NCBI GenBank assembly: GCA_046290815.1
Contig: JBKBUF010000030.1
Coordinates: 1 to 51,863, forward strand
DNA from: JBKBUF01 sp046290815
GTDB lineage: Bacteria > Bacteroidota > Bacteroidia > Cytophagales > Cytophagaceae
DNA: 51,863 bases
Direction: 5' to 3'
A model generated the notes under the pieces. It had not been told where the DNA came from. It made no database searches and was given only the letters and a program-made list of their open reading frames with translations. This document shows positions 27,734 through 37,203 of the stretch, piece by piece (the first letter of the stretch is position 1; each line of letters opens with the position of its first letter). The translations under genes and the position numbers were made by a program.

Positions 27734-30283
27734 ATGAAAAAAATACAATTTTTGTTTCTATTATTTTTTCTTGTTTTTGCAAATGCAGCAGGGCAGAATC
27801 AATTGAATAATCCCGGATTCGAGGAAGGAGAGGTCGGATGGAATTTTTGGGGAGGTCAGATTACAGGTACTGCCCGGACAGGAAATAAGTCAATGTTGGT
27901 TTCTCTGGCTCAGCCATCATGGAGTGGAGCGGATCAGACTATAAAAATGCCTGCTGATGTGAAGAAGGTGGAAGTGCAGGGTTGGATGAAAACAGCAAAT
28001 GTAATAAGAGGTGGGAACCCTTGGGAGATGGCCAGAATAGCAGTAGAATTTCTGGATGCTAATGGTGGTCTTACGGGTGGATATCCTCCTGTAACAGGAC
28101 AGGCATCCGGTACTACAGACTGGACTTTCTATAATTATCTTTATGCCGTTCCTGATGGCGCAAAGCAGGTGAAGCTGCAGGCCGTTCTTGGTAATTGTAC
28201 AGGTGCTGCATATTTCGATGATCTGCAACTTGTACTATACAATGAATCTGGACAGCCTGTTACAAAAGAAATCATGACAGGACCCACAGACGAAGGTGAA
28301 TGGTATGAAATTAAATTAAATCCGGAAAAAGATAATACCCATTATGTGAACTGGTCAGGCTTGCTTGATGCACCAGCGGGAAAGCATGGTTTTGTAAAAG
28401 TTGTTGATGGAAGATTGCAGTTTGAAGATGGTACTCCTGCCAGGTTCTGGGGAACAAATCTTGTTGCCACTTCTTGTTTTCCAACAAAAGAAAAAGCAGA
28501 TTCCGTAGCCCTGAGACTTTCCAAAATGGGATGTAATCTCATACGACTGCATCATATGGATGCTCCCTGGTCCAGCCCAAATATTTTCGGAAATAAAGGA
28601 AATACCTTAACTCTTTCTCCTCAAAGCCTCGATAATCTGGATTATCTGATTTTTGCTTTGAAGAAAAGAGGAATTTATATTTATCTGGACCTTCTTGTGC
28701 ACCGTGACTTCCTTCCTGCAGATGGAGTAACCAACAGACCTCCTGATCTTGGAGGCAAACAGGTAGGTTATTTTGATCCGAAAATAATTGAATTGCAGAA
28801 AGAATATGCGCGGCAACTGTTATCACACAAAAACAAATACACTAAACTTACTTATCTGGAAGAACCCGCTATTATCGGTTCAGAGTTTATCAATGAATCC
28901 AGCGCTTTTCTTCATTTCGGCGGAGATATATTAAATCCACCTTATAGAAGGCAACTGGAAGAACTATTCAAGTCTTCAGGATATGAGGGTAAGAAACTTT
29001 GCATATTTGATTTGGACTATAGCAATGGGATAAATGCTGTACTCAAAGAAAAAGACAATACAAGAGGAGATGTAAAAGAAAGTATTCTTTTTTTGTCTTC
29101 TGTAGAGAGAAATTATTATAATGAAATGAAAACCGTGCTTCGGAGCATGGGCGTTAAATATCCGCTTGCAGGTAGTAATTTCCCAATGCCATTGCTTATG
29201 TATCAAAGAGATAACCTGGTGAACGATGTTATTATAACAAATGATTACTGGGATCATCCACAACTTTGGAAAATCAATAATGACTGGGGAAGAATCTTAT
29301 ATGCTCCCGTGAATAACATTTCTATGCTGGGAAATTCCGGAAAATCAATTATAAGTAATATAAGTAAATATAAATGGAAGGGTAAACCATTAATGGTAAC
29401 AGAATATAATGCCTGCTATCCCAATGAATATCTTCTGGAAGGAATACCCTTCGTAGCTGCCTATTCAAGATTACAGGGAATTGACGGATTAATGCAGTTT
29501 GATTTTGATCTTTCTCCATTGGGAGGTGAAAGAATCGGCGCATTCAGTTTGTCAAGAATGCCCGAACATCTTGCACAATGGGTGATTGGAGCCCCTCTGT
29601 ATCTTCGGGGAGATATTAAAGAGGCGCCAGGTTTGGTATTGGACAATATTACAGAAGAACAGTTGATTTCCTTGCCCAATTATTCTGATTTTCTTGACAA
29701 AAATAATAACCTGTGTTTTATTACAAAAGTTGCCAAATCACTTGAACAGGAAAAAGCCAATGATCCATTGGATTACAAAAAATTCTTTAATGAAAAAGAA
29801 TCTGTAATAACCAGCGAGACAGGAGAACTTACATTAAATACCAAAAATGCAATTATGACAATCAATGCACCAAATGTTCAGGGAGTAACAGGTGCAATAA
29901 AAGATCGGCAATTCGATTTCCCTGTATTTAGTGTAAAAGTCAAAAATTCCTGGGCTTCAGTAATTCTTATTAGTAAAGACGGAAAACCACTTTCAGAATC
30001 CAAAAATTTTTATCTGGTAGCCGTTACTCCTTCCAAAATGACAGGGCAGAAGTTCAATGAGTCACGATCAGCATTGCTTGATATTGGCAAACTCCCTATC
30101 CTGGCACAGGTGATGGAGGGAGAACTGGTATTTAACAGCTCCGGTTCAGTTAAAGTAATACCGTTATCTCCTAATGGAGAACCTGGAAAAGCGTTAACAG
30201 CGATGAACAGGAATAATAAACTGGTGATAGATCTGTCGAAGGGAAGAAGTTATGTCTATGAAATTAAATTGAAGGATAAATAA
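27734..30283 (+). CDS. Exported GH5-like cellulase-family glycoside hydrolase
   Basis: I start at the ATG at 27734 (the longer frame begins with TTG), giving an 849-residue protein with a signal peptide ending in NAAGQ. Residues about 22-170 look like a CBM4/9-type carbohydrate-binding jelly roll (NPGFEEGEVGWNFWGG...YFDDLQL). The catalytic TIM-barrel-like part (about 215-640) has FWGTNL, NLIRLHHMDAPW, a likely acid/base E388 in FINESS and a likely nucleophile E557 in VTEYNACYP, which is the clan GH-A pattern. A C-terminal beta-rich part (about 690-849) completes it. It probably attacks a beta-linked glycan outside the cytoplasm; the substrate is unknown. There is no T9SS domain or lipobox, so it is periplasmic or secreted another way. 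Confidence 0.75.
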   Translation: MKKIQFLFLLFFLVFANAAGQNQLNNPGFEEGEVGWNFWGGQITGTARTGNKSMLVSLAQPSWSGADQTIKMPADVKKVEVQGWMKTANVIRGGNPWEMARIAVEFLDANGGLTGGYPPVTGQASGTTDWTFYNYLYAVPDGAKQVKLQAVLGNCTGAAYFDDLQLVLYNESGQPVTKEIMTGPTDEGEWYEIKLNPEKDNTHYVNWSGLLDAPAGKHGFVKVVDGRLQFEDGTPARFWGTNLVATSCFPTKEKADSVALRLSKMGCNLIRLHHMDAPWSSPNIFGNKGNTLTLSPQSLDNLDYLIFALKKRGIYIYLDLLVHRDFLPADGVTNRPPDLGGKQVGYFDPKIIELQKEYARQLLSHKNKYTKLTYLEEPAIIGSEFINESSAFLHFGGDILNPPYRRQLEELFKSSGYEGKKLCIFDLDYSNGINAVLKEKDNTRGDVKESILFLSSVERNYYNEMKTVLRSMGVKYPLAGSNFPMPLLMYQRDNLVNDVIITNDYWDHPQLWKINNDWGRILYAPVNNISMLGNSGKSIISNISKYKWKGKPLMVTEYNACYPNEYLLEGIPFVAAYSRLQGIDGLMQFDFDLSPLGGERIGAFSLSRMPEHLAQWVIGAPLYLRGDIKEAPGLVLDNITEEQLISLPNYSDFLDKNNNLCFITKVAKSLEQEKANDPLDYKKFFNEKESVITSETGELTLNTKNAIMTINAPNVQGVTGAIKDRQFDFPVFSVKVKNSWASVILISKDGKPLSESKNFYLVAVTPSKMTGQKFNESRSALLDIGKLPILAQVMEGELVFNSSGSVKVIPLSPNGEPGKALTAMNRNNKLVIDLSKGRSYVYEIKLKDK

Positions 30284-30326
30284 CCAAATGCCAGGGAATA
30301 TAGTTAATGGTTAAATTCATTCAACT

Positions 30327-30767
30327 ATGAATCAACGAAAGCTTATTCATTATTTCAGTCATTTCCTTGAAGGTGTTATAGAAGAACTTAAGCTGAATGG
30401 GAATGATATGAATATCAAACTGGAATGTAAATATCTTGCAGAGTCAATCACTCCAGGCTATGAATATTTTTATTGCGTATTGAAAAAGTGCTCCGATCTG
30501 TATTTTCAATTTTGGGATGATGAAGAAGTGAAAATAACCGAACTAAGAGAAATTGCTTTTTTAAAACCGGAAATTCTGAATGTAGAGAAGGATGGAGATT
30601 ATATAAAACTATTTGTCAATTGTGTGAATGGGCATACAGGAGGAAACTTATATTTTAAGGCGAAAGACATTAAAGTCTACGATGAAGACTTCAGTCAAAT
30701 TTCCGAAGAGGATATGCTGGAAATTAATGACAAGTACTGGCAGCTGCACAACAAAGCCGAGGGATAA
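30327..30767 (+). CDS. Hypothetical soluble acidic protein
   Basis: This 146-residue protein begins MNQRKLIHYFSHFLEGVIEE. No signal peptide or membrane segment is seen. It mixes a short N-terminal helix with beta-like stretches (YEYFYCVLKKCSDLYFQFWD, YIKLFVNCVNGHTGGNLYFK) and ends in an acidic helix. I do not recognise the family. It sits in a loose plus-strand row between the GH5-like and GH3 genes; the spacing to the next gene (32 bases) allows co-transcription. Coding is supported by codon-like composition and by its fit between neighbours. Confidence 0.65.
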   Translation: MNQRKLIHYFSHFLEGVIEELKLNGNDMNIKLECKYLAESITPGYEYFYCVLKKCSDLYFQFWDDEEVKITELREIAFLKPEILNVEKDGDYIKLFVNCVNGHTGGNLYFKAKDIKVYDEDFSQISEEDMLEINDKYWQLHNKAEG

Positions 30768-30799
30768 AGGGTTACATGAGTACTGATCAATGCTGATAT

Positions 30800-31213
30800 A
30801 TGTTTAACCCATCGTCTTTGTTCCGTTTGGCATCTATTATTTTTGTTATAATGGGCTTTTGCCACGTTCTGATGGAAATTTACTCTCACCTTTTCTCTGA
30901 TGCAAATCTTAAAAACCCATTTGTAGTTACAGTAATGAAAGGTTTCACGATTTCTATATTTGGTACCAAAAGAACCTACTTTACCTATATGACAGGATTC
31001 AGTCTGGCCATGGGTATATTCATCAGTTTTTTTGGCGTAGCAAATTACCTTTTATCAAATGCAGTTTTCCTGTTGAAAAAAGCCAGCCTTGTCAATTCGG
31101 TTTTTACACTGTTTATTGCAGTATTTTCTGCATTTTTTTTTAATCTGGCACCTGTTATCGTATATAGCATTACAGCATTAATATATACCTATGTTCATCT
31201 AAGGCTTCACTAA
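30800..31213 (+). CDS. Four-helix small integral membrane protein
   Basis: This 137-residue hydrophobic protein has four predicted membrane helices (about 8-25, 58-80, 88-108 and 115-133). The first carries FVIMGFCHVLMEIYSH and the loop before helix 2 holds FGTKRTYFTYMTGFSLAMG. It resembles small membrane proteins of the LIC_13387 type, remembered rather than searched. The function is unknown. Its stop codon overlaps the start of the next gene (TAATG), so it is translationally coupled to the following lipoprotein. Confidence 0.7.
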   Translation: MFNPSSLFRLASIIFVIMGFCHVLMEIYSHLFSDANLKNPFVVTVMKGFTISIFGTKRTYFTYMTGFSLAMGIFISFFGVANYLLSNAVFLLKKASLVNSVFTLFIAVFSAFFFNLAPVIVYSITALIYTYVHLRLH

Positions 31214-31731
31214 TGAAGATTCAAACCACATTATTTATATTTTTAATTGTATTCATAATTTCTTGTGTTTCCAATAAGCCGGTTTACATTCCTAAAACTG
31301 AATGTAATGTCCTTCATTTTGACGTTAAAACAGGTGATATAAATGGTGTTAAACCGGATTTTTCCCAGGAACATATTAAAGAGTGGTTTCCCTGTTACAC
31401 TTTAGTAGTAGCTGATGGTAGTCATCAGTCTTGTGGCGGAACAATATATTACGCAGCTCACGGATTTAAATATGTAACATTCTGGGACTATGTGGAAATC
31501 GAACCCGGATTTAAAGGAACATGCTCTGATAACCTGATGGGAAAGAATCTTTCAGATGCATTGCAATATTTAGGTACTCCTGATACCACCAGGATCAATA
31601 ACCCTGATCCTTTTATTCATTTTTTCAATGCTGAATATGGATGTCTCCGAATTCATACTGACAGTCTTGGTACCATCAAAAAGATTGCTTCCCATTATTA
31701 TTTCTGTGATCAGATAGAATTTTGCGACTGA
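31213..31731 (+). CDS. Hypothetical lipoprotein
   Basis: This 172-residue protein has a type II signal peptide with lipobox ending IISC, so the mature N-terminus is Cys18 and it should be lipidated at the inner or outer membrane. The mature part is beta-rich with several cysteines (for example HQSCGGTIYYAAHGFKYVTF and LRIHTD), and ends YYFCDQIEFCD. I do not recognise a family. It overlaps the preceding membrane-protein gene by one base, suggesting a joint function. Confidence 0.7.
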   Translation: MKIQTTLFIFLIVFIISCVSNKPVYIPKTECNVLHFDVKTGDINGVKPDFSQEHIKEWFPCYTLVVADGSHQSCGGTIYYAAHGFKYVTFWDYVEIEPGFKGTCSDNLMGKNLSDALQYLGTPDTTRINNPDPFIHFFNAEYGCLRIHTDSLGTIKKIASHYYFCDQIEFCD

Positions 31732-31823
31732 ATTCCCTGTCTTTCGTATAAATATTTTGATGTACTATTGGATAAATAAAATTTTATTGTCAATTTTACA
31801 CTAAGTATTATCCAAAATTTCAT

Positions 31824-34142
31824 ATGATAAGAAATCACCACCTGTATTTGCTTTTAGTTTTGATTCTGTCTTCTGCTTGTAGAAGGGAGAATAACAAAGA
31901 AGTTTATAAAGATGCTTCAGCCCCTATCGAAAACAGGGTTCAGGATCTTTTATCGCGGATGAGCCTGGAAGAAAAGGTTGCGCAAACACAATGTATCTGG
32001 CAACAGAAATCCATGATCCTTGATGACAGTGGAAGGTTTGATATAGAAAAGACTAAAATGGAATTGCCGTATGGGATAGGCCAGATCGCAAGACCAAGTG
32101 AAAAAAAAGGCCCTGCTGAAATGGCCAGGTTTACCAATGAGATACAAAAATATTTTGTAGAACAAACCAGACTGGGCATACCGGTGATTTTTCATGAAGA
32201 ATGTTTGCATGGTCATGCCGCTCCTGGCGGAACAAGTTTTCCTCAGCCTATAGCCCTTGCTTCAACATTTAACGATGACCTTGTACATACAATTTTTAAT
32301 GTAGTAGCAAAGGAGACCAGAGTGAGAGGTGGTCATCAGGCACTTACCCCTGTTGTGGATGTTGCAAGAGATCCCAGATGGGGAAGGGTAGAAGAGACTT
32401 ATGGAGAAGATCCGTATTTATGTTCTGTTATGGGACTTGCTGCTGTCAAAGGTTTTCAGGGAGATGGTAATACTATAGATAAAGACCACGTTGCTGCAAC
32501 TTTGAAACATTTTGCTGTTCATAGCCAACCTGAAAGCGGTATTAATTGCGCTCCGGGTAACTATTCTGAAAGACTAATCAGAGAGACATTTTTTCCACCA
32601 TTTAAAAAATGTGTACAGGAAGGAAAAGTGATGAGTATAATGGCTTCTTACAATGAAATAGATGGCATTCCTTCCCATGCAAACCAATGGTTGCTCAATC
32701 AGGTGTTACGCAAAGAATGGGGCTTTAATGGTTTTATAGTTTCCGACTATTACGCAATCAAAGAACTTGCAGAATTACATCATCTGGTGACTGACAGAAA
32801 AGAAGCGGCTTTACTTGCAATGAAAACAGGAGTCGATCTGGAAACTCCCGATTTAGAATGTTACTTCAATCTTTTAAATCTGGTAAAAGAGGGAAGGTTG
32901 GAAACCTCAGTACTTGACACTGCAGTCGCCAGGGTTCTTAGAGCAAAATTCAAGCTTGGCTTATTTGATAATCCATATACTGATCCTGCGGAAGCAGAGA
33001 AGATAGTTGGCAATGATCAAAACCGTGCATTGGCATTGAAGTCAGCACAAGAATCCATTATACTTCTGAAAAATGAAAATAATACCTTGCCTCTGGATAA
33101 ATCCAAATTGAAAAAGGTGGCAGTGGTTGGTCCGAATGCAGACAAATGTATACTTGGTGGTTACAGTGATGAGCCTTTTGTTAAGATTACACCTTTTCAG
33201 GCGATAAAGGAAAAGCTGGGACCTTCTGTGCAGGTGATATACAGTGAAGGTTGCAAAATCACTGAAGAAGGGGGCAGCTGGTATACAGATAAAGTGACCC
33301 TGCCGAAACCTGAGGAGGATCAAAAAAGAATTAAGGAAGCAGAGACGGCGGTACAAGGCGCCGATGTGATCCTGCTTTTTATAGGTGGTAATGAAGAAAC
33401 ATCAAGAGAGGCATGGTCAAAAACGCACATGGGTGACCGGGTAAATCTAAACCTGATTGGTGCACAAAACGATCTTGTGAAAGCCATGGTTAAGACAGGA
33501 AAACCTGTAGTTGTTGTTCTTAATAATGGCAGTCCTCTTATTTTTAATGAAATTAATAATACTGTTCCTGCTATTTTAGAATGTTGGTATCTCGGACAAG
33601 AGACAGGTTATGCTGTTGCTGATGTACTTTTTGGAGACTATAATCCCGGAGGTAAACTTCCTATTACATTGCCTCGCTCCGAAGGTCAGATTCCGGCATA
33701 TTACAATTATAAACCATCTGCAAGACGCGGTTATATCTTTGATACTACCGATCCGCTTTATCCATTTGGTTTTGGATTAAGCTACACCAGTTTCAGTATT
33801 GAAAATATAGTTTTGTCTAAGAATAAAATTAAAAAATCCGAATCTGTGAAAGTATCAGTAGATGTGGTAAATACAGGAAAATATAGAGGTGATGAGGTAG
33901 TACAGTTGTATATCCGCGATGAAGTGTCTTCTATCACAAGACCCATAAAAGAATTAAAAGGTTTCAGGAGAATCAATCTTGAGCCGGGCCAAAAAACTAC
34001 TGTTGAATTTAATCTGGGACCTGAAGAACTTGGGTTTTATGACCTTAATATGAATTTTATTGTAGAGCCGGGTACCTTTAAAGTTATGGCAGGTAGTAAT
34101 TCTGTAGATCTTATTTCTGCCGTTCTGGAAGTAAATAATTAA
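31824..34142 (+). CDS. GH3 beta-glucosidase-type lipoprotein
   Basis: The protein has 772 residues. A lipobox SSAC places the mature start at Cys19, so it is anchored at the cell envelope. The N-terminal GH3 TIM barrel (about 35-360) contains RLGIPVIFHEECLHGH, ALTPVVDVARDPRWGRVEET and the nucleophile D308 in FIVSDYYAI. The alpha/beta sandwich domain (about 390-620) and a C-terminal fibronectin-III-like domain (from about 650; GDEVVQLYIRD, PIKELKGF) complete a BglX-like arrangement. It should release terminal glucose or xylose from beta-linked oligosaccharides, consistent with the GH5-like gene upstream. Glucosidase versus xylosidase cannot be decided by eye. A strong terminator follows. Confidence 0.9.
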   Translation: MIRNHHLYLLLVLILSSACRRENNKEVYKDASAPIENRVQDLLSRMSLEEKVAQTQCIWQQKSMILDDSGRFDIEKTKMELPYGIGQIARPSEKKGPAEMARFTNEIQKYFVEQTRLGIPVIFHEECLHGHAAPGGTSFPQPIALASTFNDDLVHTIFNVVAKETRVRGGHQALTPVVDVARDPRWGRVEETYGEDPYLCSVMGLAAVKGFQGDGNTIDKDHVAATLKHFAVHSQPESGINCAPGNYSERLIRETFFPPFKKCVQEGKVMSIMASYNEIDGIPSHANQWLLNQVLRKEWGFNGFIVSDYYAIKELAELHHLVTDRKEAALLAMKTGVDLETPDLECYFNLLNLVKEGRLETSVLDTAVARVLRAKFKLGLFDNPYTDPAEAEKIVGNDQNRALALKSAQESIILLKNENNTLPLDKSKLKKVAVVGPNADKCILGGYSDEPFVKITPFQAIKEKLGPSVQVIYSEGCKITEEGGSWYTDKVTLPKPEEDQKRIKEAETAVQGADVILLFIGGNEETSREAWSKTHMGDRVNLNLIGAQNDLVKAMVKTGKPVVVVLNNGSPLIFNEINNTVPAILECWYLGQETGYAVADVLFGDYNPGGKLPITLPRSEGQIPAYYNYKPSARRGYIFDTTDPLYPFGFGLSYTSFSIENIVLSKNKIKKSESVKVSVDVVNTGKYRGDEVVQLYIRDEVSSITRPIKELKGFRRINLEPGQKTTVEFNLGPEELGFYDLNMNFIVEPGTFKVMAGSNSVDLISAVLEVNN

Positions 34143-34169
34143 TACTCACCGCTTTTTTATTTTAATTAC

Positions 34170-34205
34170 AAAAAACTGCCTGCTTTATTACGGCAGTTTT
34201 TTTTT
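34170..34205 (+). terminator. Rho-independent terminator after GH3 gene
   Basis: AAAAAACTGCC (34170-34180) pairs with GGCAGTTTTTT (34192-34202) over 11 bp around an 11-base loop, and the T run continues to 34205. It begins 28 bases after the GH3 stop codon. Confidence 0.9.
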
Positions 34206-34286
34206 ATATTGGGGGAGAAAAATCCAGGGAACCATATTCGGATAAAAATCCTTATAATGAGTTAACGCATTTCCTATTAACTTTTT

Positions 34287-35861
34287 ATGGCAAAAGAAAG
34301 AAGCAAATCCAGGTCAAAAGACAAGGGGCAGAAAAAAGATATTGAACAGCACAGGATACATTTACGAAATATCTCACTGGACGACTATGACCAGATCAAG
34401 GAGATAATGGATCAGGTGTACTCCAACGCTGGCGGTTCCTGGACAAAGACGGAGTTTAAGTCTATGTTAAAGCACTTTCCGGAAGGTCAGATAGGGATTG
34501 AGGATAACGGAAGACTTGTGGCTGCAGCATTCAGTCTTATTGTCGATTACAGTAAGTATGGCGATAACCATAATTACAAACAAATTACCGGAAATGGAAT
34601 GCTTACCACTCATGATCCTGATGGTGATACACTCTATGGTATTGATGTGTTTGTGCATCCGGACTATCAGGGTTTGAGATTGGGACGAAGGCTGTATGAT
34701 GCAAGAAAGGAACTTTGTGAAAAGCTGAATCTTAGAGCTATCATTGCCGGAGGACGAATACCAGGTTATAAAAAATTTGCAAGAAAGCTTAGCCCGAGAG
34801 AATATATCGAAAAGGTAAAAAATAAAGAGGTTTACGATCCAATTTTAACTTTTCAGATTGCCAATGACTTCCACGTAAGAAAGGTAATCACCAATTACCT
34901 TCCTGATGATAAAGATTCACAGTCTTACGCTACGCTTCTGGAGTGGATTAATGTGTATTATGAGCCGGGCGAGAAATTATTTGGTGGACAAAAAAGTATT
35001 GTAAGAGTAGGTGTGGTGCAATGGATGATGCGACCACTTTCCGGCTTTGAAGATTTGAAACAGCATATTGAGTTTTTTGTCGATACAGTTTCAGGTTATA
35101 AAGCGGACTTTGTTATTTTTCCTGAGTTCTTCAATGCGCCTTTGATGGCCAGCTTTAAAAAAGAGTCTGCGGCAGATGCAGTACGTGCTTTGGCAGAATA
35201 TACGGAGGAAATACGAGATAAAATGGTGGCTCTAGCACTTTCTTATAATATCAATATTGTTGCAGGAAGTATGCCTCTTTATAAAGAAGATGGCTTGTAC
35301 AACGTATGCTATCTTTGCAAAAGAGATGGTACATGGGATGCGCAATATAAACTTCATGTAACTCCTGACGAACAATTGTACTGGGGATTGCAGGGTGGAG
35401 ATGATCTGAAAGTATTTGAAACAGATGCAGGGAAAATAGGAATACTTATTTGCTACGACGTAGAGTTTCCAGAACTATCAAGAATACTTGCTGAAGAGGG
35501 AATTAATATCTTGTTCGTACCTTTCTGGACGGATACTAAAAATTCCTTCTTAAGGGTGGCTCGCTGCGCTCAGGCCAGAGCAATAGAAAACGAATGCTAT
35601 GTTGCTATCTCAGGTAGTGTGGGTAATTTGCCTGGTGTGGAAAATATGGATATTCAATATGCGCAATCTGCAGTATATTCGCCATCTGATTTTTCTTTCC
35701 CTCATGATGCGGTAATTGCTGAAGCTACTCCAAATACTGAAACTACTCTGGTAGTAGATCTTGATATGGATTTGCTGAAGAAACTCAGAACTCAGGGAAC
35801 AGTTAGAAATATTCAGAACAGGAGAAGCGATCTTTATAAGGTATCCTGGTTGAAAAAGTAA
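34287..35861 (+). CDS. GNAT acetyltransferase / carbon-nitrogen hydrolase fusion
   Basis: This 524-residue fusion has a basic start (KERSKSRSKDKGQKKD), a GNAT domain at about 25-210 (VHPDYQGLRLGRRLYDARKE is the acetyl-CoA loop) and a nitrilase-superfamily domain from about 230. The nitrilase triad is present: E280 (FPEFFN), K355 (YKLHVTPDE) and C389 (ILICYDVEFPE). This bifunctional arrangement is a known but functionally obscure family; the C-N hydrolase may deaminate or deamidate an omega-amide while the GNAT half acetylates an amine. It is cytoplasmic. The TerB gene follows after 16 bases, so they are likely one operon. Confidence 0.92.
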   Translation: MAKERSKSRSKDKGQKKDIEQHRIHLRNISLDDYDQIKEIMDQVYSNAGGSWTKTEFKSMLKHFPEGQIGIEDNGRLVAAAFSLIVDYSKYGDNHNYKQITGNGMLTTHDPDGDTLYGIDVFVHPDYQGLRLGRRLYDARKELCEKLNLRAIIAGGRIPGYKKFARKLSPREYIEKVKNKEVYDPILTFQIANDFHVRKVITNYLPDDKDSQSYATLLEWINVYYEPGEKLFGGQKSIVRVGVVQWMMRPLSGFEDLKQHIEFFVDTVSGYKADFVIFPEFFNAPLMASFKKESAADAVRALAEYTEEIRDKMVALALSYNINIVAGSMPLYKEDGLYNVCYLCKRDGTWDAQYKLHVTPDEQLYWGLQGGDDLKVFETDAGKIGILICYDVEFPELSRILAEEGINILFVPFWTDTKNSFLRVARCAQARAIENECYVAISGSVGNLPGVENMDIQYAQSAVYSPSDFSFPHDAVIAEATPNTETTLVVDLDMDLLKKLRTQGTVRNIQNRRSDLYKVSWLKK

Positions 35862-35877
35862 TTTTAATAATTGACAC

Positions 35878-36306
35878 ATGTTTGATTTTTTTGGAAATAA
35901 AAACCGCCGGAAATACAAAGATCATATCAAGAATCTGATTGCATTGGCGAGGGTTGATGGTATCGTTTCCGAACCGGAAAGAGATTATATTTTCAAGGTG
36001 GGGCTTAAAGCAGGATTTAAGGAAGAAGAAATCGATGAGATCCTTCATGAGGCGCCAAACCTTGAATTTAAAATACCGGTAAATGACGGAGAAAGGTTCG
36101 ATCAGATTTTTGAGCTTGTTCAGCTTATGTTAACCGACGGTGTTATTGAAGATAATGAGATGGATTTTTGCATTGAAATGGCAGAGAAGCTTGGTTTTAG
36201 AAAAGCCATTGTAGGTATTCTTGTGAGGAAAATTTCTATAGGAATTAATTCGGGACTAAACAGGGATGCCATTAAAAAAGAGGTGATGGCGCTTATGGCT
36301 GCATAA
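35878..36306 (+). CDS. TerB-family protein
   Basis: This 142-residue all-helical protein matches the TerB fold: KNLIALARVDGIVSEPERDY in the first half and a second symmetrical block FELVQLMLTDGVIEDNEMDF, both carrying the acidic DG-x-x-x-x-x-E metal-site-like motif. TerB proteins bind Ca2+ or other divalent ions and are linked to stress and membrane complexes, but no other ter genes are here, so tellurite resistance is not implied. It is cytoplasmic, with no signal peptide, and follows the GNAT-nitrilase gene by 16 bases. Confidence 0.85.
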   Translation: MFDFFGNKNRRKYKDHIKNLIALARVDGIVSEPERDYIFKVGLKAGFKEEEIDEILHEAPNLEFKIPVNDGERFDQIFELVQLMLTDGVIEDNEMDFCIEMAEKLGFRKAIVGILVRKISIGINSGLNRDAIKKEVMALMAA

Positions 36307-36310
36307 AATA

Positions 36311-36364
36311 AATTCAGAGTCGTCTGATTAATCGGGTGTCAGGTAAATCTGACGACTCTGAATT
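36311..36364. terminator. Long perfect hairpin between TerB and DUF4197 genes
   Basis: AATTCAGAGTCGTC (36311-36324) and GACGACTCTGAATT (36351-36364) form a perfect 14-bp stem around a 26-base loop, starting 5 bases after the TerB stop and ending 2 bases before the DUF4197 stop on the other strand. The T run is short on the plus strand and TATTTTAT-like on the minus strand. It probably ends both converging transcripts. Confidence 0.8.
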
Positions 36365-36365
36365 A

Positions 36366-37112
36366 TTAGCTAAATACTTTCTTCAATATATCAGTAATCC
36401 TGGCAGCAGGATCTTTTCTTATTTTAATTTCTTCATCCGCAACAAGCATAAACAACCCTCTTAATGCTTTATTGGTAGTGTACCTGTTAAGGTCAGTATC
36501 TACTTTTCTTACACCCGGAATTCTGTTATAAATAGTAGTAATCTCTCTCCATTTTGCTGTTGCCAGTGTTCCGTTAAGGGCATTGTTAATGTGAGGAGAA
36601 AAGGCATTAAATAAATTGTTATAAGTAGTTCGGCGTAGAAAAGCAGTTGCTGCTGTATCAGGTCCTTTTAGGATATTTCTTGCATCATTTATGCTCATTT
36701 GTTTTATGGCATTTACAAATATAGGTTTGGCTTCCCTCGCTGCTTGTTCAGCAGCTCTGTTAAGTGTTAACTCAAATTCATCTACCTTTTTTCCATAGCC
36801 TAGATCGCGCAAAGTTTTAGCTACTCTTTGGCAATCCTCCGGAAAAGGAATTTTGACTCTTTGGTTACCCCAGAATCCGTTTGTAATATTTAATGCATCT
36901 GCTGATTTTTGTGCTCCGATGGTTAATGCCTCTTTTAATCCATTAATTATGTCAGTATCAGACAGTGAACTGGAAATTGTCCTCACAGGATTATTATTCG
37001 GATTAACCTGAGGGATATTGGTAGGCAGTTTTATTTTATTAAGGTCAATTTGCCCATGGACAAGCATGTTAGCACTTATTATAAATGTGAACGCAAGAGT
37101 TAGTTTTTTCAT
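36366..37112 (-). CDS. DUF4197 family exported protein
   Basis: I use the ATG at 37112 (the longer frame starts with TTG), giving a signal peptide ending in MLVHGQ and a 248-residue protein. The mature part is mainly helical and carries DUF4197 marks: IINGLKEALTIGAQKSADAL, a G-x-x-x-N-x-x-V-K-I-P-F-P block, and a C-terminal NKALRGLFMLVADEEIKIRK. The family is periplasmic with unknown function. It is the last of a minus-strand row with the DUF4199 and M23 genes upstream; spacing of 91 bases leaves the transcript question open. Confidence 0.85.
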   Translation of the reverse strand: MKKLTLAFTFIISANMLVHGQIDLNKIKLPTNIPQVNPNNNPVRTISSSLSDTDIINGLKEALTIGAQKSADALNITNGFWGNQRVKIPFPEDCQRVAKTLRDLGYGKKVDEFELTLNRAAEQAAREAKPIFVNAIKQMSINDARNILKGPDTAATAFLRRTTYNNLFNAFSPHINNALNGTLATAKWREITTIYNRIPGVRKVDTDLNRYTTNKALRGLFMLVADEEIKIRKDPAARITDILKKVFS

Positions 37113-37203
37113 AGCAATGAGCTGATAATAATTTTCCAATACAAAATCTATTACGAAGAATTCGCTATTTGGATTTCAATTTTTGTGCCACTTGTGTTTG
37201 TTG

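Noticed and set aside
35878..36306. Tellurite resistance locus suggested by TerB
   Set aside because: No terA, terC, terD or terE-like genes are nearby; only the TerB fold is supported.
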